The notes: a model not told the origin generated them from the sequence alone. 5,619 nt of DNA from Methanomassiliicoccaceae archaeon (GCA_009784745.1 WQXR01000078.1:1-5619); one strand, 5' to 3'. Positions 1-4,813 are shown, counted from the stretch's first letter. A program made the numbers and translations.

Positions 1-468
1 TGTCCTTCACATCCGGAACATTCACGATAACGAAGGCAACCCTCACCGTCGTCGCATACGATCAGACGAAGATATACGGTGAAACGGATCCGGAACTGAC
101 GTTCTGGTTCAGCGGTCTTGTGAACGGTGACGATGACTCTGTGTTCACAGGTTCATTGGAGAGGACCGGAGATGATGATTTCGGAACTTATGTGGTAGGT
201 GTCGGAGACCTCTCCGCAGGGGTCAATTATCTGTTGTCCTTCACATCCGGAACATTCACGATAACGAAGGCAACCCTCACCGTCGTCGCATACGATCAGA
301 CGAAGATATATGGTGAAACGGATCCGGAACTGACATTCTGGTTCAGCGGTCTTGTGAACGGTGACGATGACTCCGTGTTCATGGGATCGTTGGAGAGGAC
401 CGGAGATGAGGATGCAGGCACATACACGATAAGCATAGGAAACCTCTCCGCCGGTTCCAACTACGAGA
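1..468 (+). repeat. 234-bp tandem repeat coding MBG modules
   Basis: Bases 1-234 and 235-468 are successive copies of a 234-base unit. The first 145 or so bases of the two copies differ at only three positions (77, 101 and 140 in the first copy). The remaining part of each unit is clearly diverged. This mosaic suggests recent gene conversion or unequal crossing-over inside the gene. More copies probably lie to the left of the window. Confidence 0.9.
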
Positions 469-626
469 TATCATTCACACCCGGGATATTCACCATAATC
501 GCGGTGGAGGAAGAAGAAGAGGAGAGTGCGGTATGGCTTGACATGTATGTCCAGCTCTTCCTCATTTGGCTCATACTCCTCTTGCTGATAGCGGTGGGTT
601 ACCGCATAGGCAGAAAGGAAGAATGA
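1..626 (+). CDS. MBG-repeat surface protein with C-terminal membrane anchor (3' part)
   Basis: The reading frame is open from base 3 with no start in the window, so this is the last 207 codons of a longer gene, ending at TGA 624-626. The visible part has two tandem modules with an exact period of 78 residues. Each carries the pattern YDQTKIYGETDPELTF, then GLVNGDDDSVF, then GTY, then a strand ending in FTI. This is the MBG-type immunoglobulin-like fold common in large bacterial and archaeal surface proteins. After the last module come a run of six glutamates, a hydrophobic segment of about 18 residues (VQLFLIWLILLLLIAVGY) and a short charged tail, GRKEE. This implies an extracellular repeat stalk held by one C-terminal helix. 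Adhesion or cell-envelope work is likely, but no ligand can be read from the sequence. GTG 120 could pass for a start, but it lies inside a module and the homologous reading continues upstream. Confidence 0.88.
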   Translation, partial: SFTSGTFTITKATLTVVAYDQTKIYGETDPELTFWFSGLVNGDDDSVFTGSLERTGDDDFGTYVVGVGDLSAGVNYLLSFTSGTFTITKATLTVVAYDQTKIYGETDPELTFWFSGLVNGDDDSVFMGSLERTGDEDAGTYTISIGNLSAGSNYEISFTPGIFTIIAVEEEEEESAVWLDMYVQLFLIWLILLLLIAVGYRIGRKEE

Positions 627-716
627 TCTGACGACGGAGCACATATCCTACCGCCGGCATATCGGTTGGGAGCGGGAGAGGGACATACGTTAAACGCCGC
701 TGACACACGAATCCAA

Positions 717-724
717 TTTATACA
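717..724 (+). promoter_or_regulatory. TATA box of the radical SAM gene
   Basis: TTTATACA is centred about 25 bases before ATG 745, the usual archaeal distance from TATA box to transcription start. Transcription would therefore begin at or next to the start codon. No Shine-Dalgarno sequence precedes ATG 745, which fits a leaderless message. The rest of the gap 627-744 shows no clear terminator for the gene to the left. Confidence 0.55.
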
Positions 725-744
725 GATTGTGAGATATATGACTC

Positions 745-1665
745 ATGTCGATGGGTGAGATGTTCGGTTACGCGAGATGGTGGCTCGGTTCTCTTTTCGG
801 AAGCAAGGCACCGCTCGTCAACACGCTGGTGATACAGTACGCATGCAACCTGAGATGCAAACACTGCAGCATACACAGCAGGAACATCGAAGAACTGGGA
901 AAGAGTAAGCTGACATATGACGAGATAGTCGAGGACCTCAAGCTTCAGTTCAAGAACGGCGCCAGGATCGCATATTTCGAAGGCGGGGAGACAACGATGT
1001 GGTCCGACGGGGACAAGGACCTCGGGGATGTCATAAGGGCGGCCAAGGAGATCGGTTACAACAACACCGGATACACGACCAACGGAACGAATGTGATGTT
1101 CACAGATTCCGATGTGATATCCGTAAGCCTCGACGGCCCAAGGGAGATACATGACCTCATACGCGGAGAAGGTGTGTTCGATAAGCTCATGGACAGTGTA
1201 TCGAACGTGGATTTCAGCGGCGCGATATATGCGAACATGGTCATTCAGAAGGATAACATGGAGTACATAGAACAGACCGCGGAACTTGTCAAGGATAATG
1301 ACAGACTGGCGGGCATAATATTCAATTTCATCACTCCGCCGCCGGAGGAGATCTCATTGACATACGATGAGAAGATCAAGGCGGTGGACAAGATACGGGA
1401 GCTCAAGAGGAAAGGATATCCGATCCTGAATTCCAAGCGCGGCCTGGAACTTCTGAAGGAGGAGGACTGGAGCGATAAATGTCCGTATTACGTGACCGTG
1501 TTCATAGTTCCGGACGGAAGCCATCACAACGGCTGTCCGATGCAGGGGACGGCATCATGCAAGAACTGCGGATTCGCCGCCGTCAGAGAATACTATCTGA
1601 TCAAGAAAGGTAATATATCGACCATCTCAGAGATGTCATCCATATTCGCGATGTCCAAAAAGTGA
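745..1665 (+). CDS. Radical SAM domain protein
   Basis: The 306-residue protein has the radical SAM signature CNLRCKHC with Cys34, Cys38 and Cys41 (CX3CX2C), which binds the 4Fe-4S cluster that cleaves S-adenosylmethionine. The family's glycine-rich strand follows as YFEGGET (residues 77-83), and a later core strand as SVSLDGPREIHDLIRG (126-141). Near the C-terminus are Cys246, Cys264, Cys272 and Cys275. The last two form CKNC, and the set could bind an auxiliary iron-sulfur cluster as in SPASM or twitch enzymes. The N-terminal 20 residues are aromatic and amphipathic (MFGYARWWLGSLFG), which may allow membrane contact. The substrate cannot be told. The gene ends 8 bases from the convergent prenyltransferase, so a shared lipid or quinone-like pathway is possible but is only an inference. 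ATG 745 was chosen because a TATA box lies about 25 bases upstream. ATG 751 is the alternative. Confidence 0.93.
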   Translation: MSMGEMFGYARWWLGSLFGSKAPLVNTLVIQYACNLRCKHCSIHSRNIEELGKSKLTYDEIVEDLKLQFKNGARIAYFEGGETTMWSDGDKDLGDVIRAAKEIGYNNTGYTTNGTNVMFTDSDVISVSLDGPREIHDLIRGEGVFDKLMDSVSNVDFSGAIYANMVIQKDNMEYIEQTAELVKDNDRLAGIIFNFITPPPEEISLTYDEKIKAVDKIRELKRKGYPILNSKRGLELLKEEDWSDKCPYYVTVFIVPDGSHHNGCPMQGTASCKNCGFAAVREYYLIKKGNISTISEMSSIFAMSKK

Positions 1666-1673
1666 TCCTATTA

Positions 1674-2756
1674 TCAGAATCCCCATTGGATCTCGAACAC
1701 CTTTATGACCACTATCGAGACTATGAAGAACACTTCCGTGAGGAACGCGGTACCGAAGAACAGCGGCGGGACCTTCATCATCCAGAGTTCTCCCTTTTCC
1801 GTCATTACCTTCCATGCTTTCAGCATGAGCGGCACGGTCAGGAACAGCAGCAGGAACATCGGGTTGAAGTACACCATGACCGCAGCCATCACATATGCGA
1901 AGATGACGAACACCTTGGCTATCTTTACAGTACCGTCAAGACCGAAGCGGACGGAGATGCTCTTCTCATTGTTGGCGATGTGTGCCTCCTGACCGGACAT
2001 GGAATCGGTAAGTCTCATCAGTCCGACCATGGTGCCTATGATGATCGCGAATACGAAGATATCCGTATCGAATATACCCAGGGCGAGGACGAATATGTCG
2101 GTGTCCAGGAAGTTCCATGCGAATATCACCGAATCGGCGTTGGACATGTCTATCGTTGCTACGTAGAATGAACAGAACACGAGCATGAAGAAGGATAACG
2201 CAACATCCGTCTCACCCAGCCCCCTTGCTCCCAGGTCAAGGGGCGGTGCGGTGTAGAAGTATGAAAGGAATATCCCGACGGCACCGAACAATATCACCAT
2301 CAGTCCGCCGTGCAGAACTATCGGCACGGCCAGTATGACAGATACTATGACCAGAAGCAACATTATCGTCTTTCCCTGTCTGTCCGTCACTAATCCATTG
2401 TCGAACGGATTCCCTTCCCAGTATATCTTCTTGAGAAGCTCTGAATCGGAGAGCATGGCCTTCGCCATCTCCTCCTTGTTGCCGAACCGTATCTTGTCCA
2501 CGCCGGACCTGTGATCGAAATAGTCATTCGAGAAATTGACGAATATCGCCAGCAGAAGTACGACCAGCGGCATCAGGATGATTATGTGAACAGGCGGTTC
2601 AAAGAACAGGAATGCGAACAATGAACCGCAGACCGATGCCATGAAGAAAGGGAACGTATAACTGAATCGGAATATCAGATTCACACGTCTCATGAAGGAA
2701 ACGTTCTGCACAGCATCATCCATGACCCGCCCCATAGCCGAGTCAGTATATATCAT
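1674..2756 (-). CDS. UbiA-family prenyltransferase, MenA-like
   Basis: The 360-residue polytopic membrane protein has about eight or nine hydrophobic helices (for example residues 31-52, 57-75, 130-147, 151-168, 219-246, 298-313 and 331-351). The first aspartate-rich motif is NDYFDHRSGVD (77-87). Its Asp spacing matches MenA (NDYxDxxxGxD) rather than UbiA of ubiquinone synthesis. The loop YTAPPLDLGARGLGE (168-182) is also MenA-like. Such enzymes move a prenyl chain from an isoprenoid diphosphate onto an aromatic ring or another acceptor, using Mg2+ held by two Asp motifs. The second motif is unusual: SMSGQEAHIANNEKSISVRFG (252-272) aligns with the MenA helix, but its two aspartates are replaced by Gly255 and His259. 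Residues 217-240 also contain a 12-residue tandem repeat. The acceptor is unknown; a menaquinone- or methanophenazine-like carrier is only a guess. ATG 2756 was chosen because a TATA box lies about 29 bases upstream. Met8 and Met12 are alternatives. Confidence 0.9.
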   Translation of the reverse strand: MIYTDSAMGRVMDDAVQNVSFMRRVNLIFRFSYTFPFFMASVCGSLFAFLFFEPPVHIIILMPLVVLLLAIFVNFSNDYFDHRSGVDKIRFGNKEEMAKAMLSDSELLKKIYWEGNPFDNGLVTDRQGKTIMLLLVIVSVILAVPIVLHGGLMVILFGAVGIFLSYFYTAPPLDLGARGLGETDVALSFFMLVFCSFYVATIDMSNADSVIFAWNFLDTDIFVLALGIFDTDIFVFAIIIGTMVGLMRLTDSMSGQEAHIANNEKSISVRFGLDGTVKIAKVFVIFAYVMAAVMVYFNPMFLLLFLTVPLMLKAWKVMTEKGELWMMKVPPLFFGTAFLTEVFFIVSIVVIKVFEIQWGF

Positions 2757-2780
2757 TGACCTTCGTCAGGCCAATAGGAA

Positions 2781-2790
2781 ATCATATTTT
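2781..2790 (-). promoter_or_regulatory. Probable TATA box of the prenyltransferase gene
   Basis: Read on the minus strand, AAAATATGAT is centred about 29 bases before ATG 2756, with a purine/A-rich BRE-like stretch (GGTG) just upstream. A start within a few bases of the ATG is predicted. The weak match GAAGGT just before the ATG could alternatively act as a ribosome site. The box straddles the inner edge of the left 17-base inverted repeat, so the repeat-bounded segment may supply this promoter. Confidence 0.45.
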
Positions 2791-2804
2791 CACCACGTTT
2801 CGAA

Positions 2805-2850
2805 ATGCTGGATACTGTCCAAAAATGGCTACGTTTGGATTTTTGAGCAT
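2805..2850. repeat. Nested inverted repeat (hairpin) inside the 162-bp segment
   Basis: The outer arms are ATGCT (2805-2809) and AGCAT (2846-2850). The inner arms are TCCAAA (2818-2823) and TTTGGA (2834-2839), with a 10-base loop. On the minus strand the inner hairpin contains a run of five T. It might serve as a terminator for the truncated HEPN operon or be a structural part of the element. Confidence 0.35.
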
Positions 2851-2921
2851 CCTTAATAAGCATCAACCTTCAAAATAGTGGAAGAATCAATATCTAGGAA
2901 ATATGAATTTTTGATGATTTC

Positions 2922-3014
2922 CTATTGGCCATTATTGTCAAAAAGGATCTCCGCTGCACAGAGGTCTTCTGCGGCCCGCTGCTCCAAAATATCGATGTTA
3001 TCAGACCGAACCAT
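2922..3014 (-). pseudogene. Truncated HEPN-domain gene (30 codons, HepT-like)
   Basis: ATG 3014-3012 opens a frame overlapping the end of the nucleotidyltransferase gene by 14 bases, the usual coupling in MNT-HEPN operons. The product is 30 residues and ends at TAG 2924-2922. Residues 10-26, LEQRAAEDLCAAEILFD, match the first helix of HEPN proteins, which typically reads like LxxAxxDLxxAxxLL. Family members run to roughly 110-140 residues and carry a later RX4-6H RNase motif, which is absent here. None of the three frames downstream resumes a HEPN-like sequence. The break falls at the outer edge of the right 17-base inverted repeat, so the gene was most likely cut by insertion or deletion there. 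The product cannot be an active RNase. The call rests on one helix plus the operon context. Confidence 0.6.
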
Positions 3015-3318
3015 GTACGATCCTTCCTGTTGTCATCGCTTCATATGCAAGAGAATATCTGTCATGCATATCTTTTTCAAACTCTTTCGGAGTGTAAACG
3101 ATTATATCTATTGGAATCTTAGAATCTTTCAACGCCAATCTCGCTCTGGCGCTGCGGATAAAACCATTCTCATCCGATTCCTTCACAAGGACCAGGTCCA
3201 GATCACTGTCCTTTCCTGCGGTTCCGGTAGCAACCGAGCCAAAGACGATCATAAGATCAGGATCTATTCTGGACTTCGCCATATTGATGACCCTCTCTGC
3301 CTCGTCATAGTCGAACAT
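3001..3318 (-). CDS. Minimal nucleotidyltransferase (MntA-like antitoxin family)
   Basis: This 105-residue protein is a single nucleotidyltransferase domain of the pol-beta superfamily. The motif GSX10DXD is complete: Gly27-Ser28, then Asp39 and Asp41 in FGSVATGTAGKDSDLDLVLV. The third metal ligand is probably Asp71 in the strand IPIDIIVY. Length and layout fit MNT proteins paired with HEPN proteins. In the characterised type VII MntA/HepT systems the nucleotidyltransferase adds AMP to the HEPN toxin and silences it. Here the HEPN gene directly downstream, overlapping by 14 bases, is cut to 30 codons. The protein is therefore an orphan that may have lost its target, act on another HEPN protein in the cell, or be decaying. 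ATG 3318 has a TATA box about 30 bases upstream, giving a very short leader. Confidence 0.9.
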   Translation of the reverse strand: MFDYDEAERVINMAKSRIDPDLMIVFGSVATGTAGKDSDLDLVLVKESDENGFIRSARARLALKDSKIPIDIIVYTPKEFEKDMHDRYSLAYEAMTTGRIVHGSV

Positions 3319-3345
3319 GTTATCATCTTCAAATGGTCAAAGAAG

Positions 3346-3351
3346 TATAAA
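3346..3351 (-). promoter_or_regulatory. TATA box of the nucleotidyltransferase gene
   Basis: TTTATA on the minus strand is centred about 30 bases before ATG 3318, inside the 63-base gap after the upstream gene. The nucleotidyltransferase can therefore be transcribed separately from its neighbour. The expected start is 3-6 bases before the ATG. Confidence 0.5.
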
Positions 3352-3381
3352 GTCTCATTCACAGAGTATGTCGAAGAAGGC

Positions 3382-4083
3382 TTACTTCTTTTCACGCTTC
3401 CTTTTTATCTCATTGTATTCCGCTTCCGGAAAGCCGCTGATGATTCTCTCCAGTAACGTCAATTCATTATCCAATATTTCCGCTTCTAGACCGGTGAATT
3501 GTCCGTTCAAACGATACAGGCCAATAGTATTGTTGAGGACATATTTTTTAGCGCTATCCAATGTATTGAAACCTGCGAGGCCGATCTCTTGCATATTGTA
3601 CTCCTTTGCGTTCTTAGGATCGGCGCGCCTAATGAAAATATTTGTTGCAACAATGAAGGGATTCGAAACGAAGTGAAAACAATACGCGCTACTATACATG
3701 CTCCCCCAGAATTTCACCGTTCTGATGTTGTCATTGTATCTCTCTGTAATCTTCATCTTTTTCTTCCCTTGTTCGATCAGTTTCTCTTCATATTTTGATT
3801 CTGGGAGTCCGCCGATATGTGTTTCCAACATCTTCCAATCTTTATCTAGGATCACAGCTCTTACAGTGCCTTCTTCTTCGTTAAAGTGATAAGGGTCCAA
3901 TGGATAGATATTGTTCCTCTTTTTTGTCTTCTTTCCCACTTCAAACCTTAGAATCGAGTTCATTGGATCTGTTGCAATAAATCTTCTCGCATCCTCTATC
4001 TTAGAGAATCTAAAAGCTATTATCGAAAAGCGAGATTCAAGATCTATGTAAGGGTGATCCAACAGCACCGTGTATCTGGACAT
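3382..4083 (-). CDS. Unrecognised protein with two copies of one module
   Basis: I do not recognise a family. The 233-residue soluble protein has no signal peptide or membrane helix and is rich in Lys, Glu and Ile. Two diverged halves can be aligned. The first (about 11-109) runs HPYI, then FSKIEDARRFIA, then ILRF, then VRAVILDKDWKMLETHIGGLPESKYEE. The second (about 143-232) runs NPFI, then FNTLDSAKKYVL, then GLYRL, then LEAEILDNELTLLERIISGFPEAEYNE. The order and spacing agree. The second half carries an extra basic stretch (FIRRADPKNAKEY) and a shorter middle. The signature is therefore a helix, a strand, then LxERxIxGxPExxY. ATG 4083 is preferred over GTG 4086 because a TATA-like box sits 26 bases upstream of it. 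The gene is more AT-rich than the genes left of 2760, which suggests transfer. Its function is unknown. Confidence 0.78.
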   Translation of the reverse strand: MSRYTVLLDHPYIDLESRFSIIAFRFSKIEDARRFIATDPMNSILRFEVGKKTKKRNNIYPLDPYHFNEEEGTVRAVILDKDWKMLETHIGGLPESKYEEKLIEQGKKKMKITERYNDNIRTVKFWGSMYSSAYCFHFVSNPFIVATNIFIRRADPKNAKEYNMQEIGLAGFNTLDSAKKYVLNNTIGLYRLNGQFTGLEAEILDNELTLLERIISGFPEAEYNEIKRKREKK

Positions 4084-4103
4084 CACGTGTCATATGTTAT
4101 TTC

Positions 4104-4113
4104 TGTTTATTAT
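4104..4113 (-). promoter_or_regulatory. TATA box of the two-module gene
   Basis: ATAATAAACA on the minus strand is centred 26 bases before ATG 4083 and predicts a leaderless transcript. It lies at the left edge of the AT-rich palindrome region, about 35 bases from the first perfect palindrome (4148-4162). A protein bound there could affect this promoter. Confidence 0.45.
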
Positions 4114-4147
4114 CCATTCGATTATCTGTTCTGATTAATTTGTAAAT

Positions 4148-4313
4148 ATTAACAATGTTAATTTTCATTTTTGTTTTGATTTTTTGATGTGTGATAATTG
4201 TTAATGTGATAACTTAACTAGATTAATTAGTATTGCAGATTGAAAATTTAATATTAACGTTGTTTATTTTTTGCATTAACGATGTTAATTATAATATTAT
4301 GAATGACGTTAAT
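4148..4313. repeat. Left cluster of ATTAAC-N3-GTTAAT palindromes
   Basis: Perfect 15-base palindromes with 6-base arms lie at 4148-4162 (centre AAT) and 4275-4289 (centre GAT). Degenerate copies start at 4191 (right arm perfect, left arm poor), 4213 (10 of 12 arm bases), 4253 (left arm perfect) and 4299 (10 of 12). Steps between starts are 43, 22, 40, 22 and 24 bases, close to four or two helical turns. The stretch is very AT-rich and has no plausible gene. Two-fold symmetric sites of this size are typical of dimeric helix-turn-helix DNA-binding proteins. Confidence 0.7.
4181..4290. repeat. Diverged direct repeat, copy 1
   Basis: This stretch aligns end to end with 4630-4752, with small gaps. 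Shared blocks in order are TTTTTGA, TAATT, TTAATGTGATA, CTAGAT, TTTAATATT, TTGTT, GCAT and TTAACGATGTTAATT. The two palindrome clusters therefore seem to come partly from an old duplication, with copy starts about 449 bases apart. Confidence 0.5.
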
Positions 4314-4338
4314 ATTTACTCTCTTGTTTTTAGCGGCC

Positions 4339-4422
4339 GGGATCGATCCGTTTCCGGTGCGCTGTATCATTATGATCCATTCACCGTTCTTTCTCACGGT
4401 CCTGGATCCGTTCACTCGGATC
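4339..4422. other. GC-richer islet with phased GATCC repeats and small inverted repeats
   Basis: In the middle of the AT-rich region is an islet of about 85 bases near 50% GC. It contains five GATC sites. Three direct repeats start at 4345 (GATCCGTTTCC), 4374 (GATCCATTCACC) and 4405 (GATCCGTTCACT), 29 and 31 bases apart. Inverted repeats are ATCAT/ATGAT around 4367-4377, CGGTG (4355-4359) with CACCG (4382-4386), ACCGT (4383-4387) with ACGGT (4396-4400), and GATCCG (4405-4410) with CGGATC (4417-4422). It may be a second set of protein sites or part of a small structured RNA. Neither is proven by the sequence. Confidence 0.45.
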
Positions 4423-4493
4423 ATGAAAAAAGTTGTGCAAAAAGGGTAGGTTTTTCGTGTTTTTCAGGGCAAATTAAGTTGATATTCGGGTAA

Positions 4494-4506
4494 CCGTCGT
4501 GGACGG
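4494..4506. repeat. Short perfect hairpin
   Basis: CCGTC and GACGG form a 5-bp stem with a 3-base loop between the GC-richer islet and the right palindrome cluster. There is no T-run directly after it on either strand, so it is not a clear terminator. Confidence 0.35.
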
Positions 4507-4545
4507 AATATGGGATATATTATGAAATATAACGGGTTTTTATGA

Positions 4546-4559
4546 AAAATGATCATTTT
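4546..4559. repeat. 14-bp perfect palindrome AAAATGATCATTTT
   Basis: This uninterrupted 14-base palindrome lies 15 bases left of the right palindrome cluster. It differs in sequence from the ATTAAC-N3-GTTAAT sites and may be the site of another dimeric protein. Confidence 0.5.
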
Positions 4560-4573
4560 CTTTGTTTCTCTGA

Positions 4574-4813
4574 ATAAACGATGTTAATAATTACGTTAGA
4601 TGTGTAGTAACGCCGTTAACTTTTATAAATTTTTGAAGTGTATAATTAATTAATGTGATAGCGTTACTAGATATATTAATATCATTAGTTCAATTTTTAA
4701 TATTATTAACATTGTTAATGATGGCATAACAGATTTATTAACGATGTTAATTTAGCGATCTCAAATATATTAACATCGTTAATTACATCTTTTCATTCAT
4801 TAGCGTAATAAAT
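4574..4813. repeat. Right cluster of ATTAAC-N3-GTTAAT palindromes, about 32-bp period
   Basis: Three perfect palindromes start at 4705 (centre ATT), 4737 (GAT) and 4769 (ATC), exactly 32 bases apart. Degenerate copies start at 4675 and 4799 (each 9 of 12 arm bases), 30 bases outside this core. A further pair at 4574 (ATAAAC-GAT-GTTAAT) and 4606 (AGTAAC-GCC-GTTAAC) is also 32 apart. A step of 30-32 bases is three turns of B-DNA, so bound proteins would line up on one face of the helix. No gene fits the stretch. Confidence 0.75.
4630..4752. repeat. Diverged direct repeat, copy 2
   Basis: This is the second copy of the stretch at 4181-4290. It has insertions that add one perfect palindrome (4705-4719). 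A weak third trace, ATTAATGTG followed by TTACATATAT, begins near 4812. Confidence 0.5.

Larger units (their letters stand above)
2769..2930. mobile_element. MITE-like segment with perfect 17-bp inverted repeats
   Basis: GGCCAATAGGAAATCAT at 2769-2785 is repeated exactly in inverted orientation at 2914-2930 (ATGATTTCCTATTGGCC). The repeats bound a 162-base AT-rich segment with no open frame of note. A 17-base perfect match at this distance is very unlikely by chance. The size and layout resemble a miniature inverted-repeat element. The right repeat begins exactly where the HEPN reading of the neighbouring gene breaks off. No target-site duplication is visible: the flanks are TCA on the left and ATT on the right. 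It could therefore instead be a scar of an inversion or deletion. Confidence 0.45.

Noticed and set aside
627..744. Terminator or RNA gene between the surface protein and the radical SAM gene
   Set aside because: Only 4-base stems and no T-run were seen, so nothing beyond the TATA box can be supported.
1662..2171. Forward frame of 169 codons across the convergent genes' junction
   Set aside because: It is antisense to the prenyltransferase and rich in His, Glu and Arg, a typical shadow of a membrane-protein gene.
2853..3014. HEPN frame extended by reading TAG 2922-2924 as pyrrolysine
   Set aside because: Some methanogens decode TAG, but the 22 codons after it show no HEPN-like sequence before a TAA at 2853-2855, so read-through would not restore the protein.
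2878..3456. 192-codon forward reading frame
   Set aside because: It lies opposite the nucleotidyltransferase gene and its HEPN remnant, which have clear motifs on the minus strand. The translation has no domain-like pattern.
3517..3529. Third copy of the inverted-repeat end (CAGGCCAATAG)
   Set aside because: It shares only about 11 bases with 2767-2777 and falls in the coding sequence of the two-module gene, with no inverted partner nearby. It is probably chance.
4233..4493. 86-codon forward reading frame in the AT-rich region
   Set aside because: Its first third runs through the palindromes and the rest through the GC-richer islet. It has no promoter at a sensible distance, no ribosome site and no recognisable domain, and its composition changes abruptly inside the frame.
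4148..4813. CRISPR array
   Set aside because: The repeats are 15-base palindromes with 15-17-base gaps at best. Spacing varies between clusters and copies are degenerate, and no cas gene is seen. A CRISPR has longer identical repeats and longer unique spacers.
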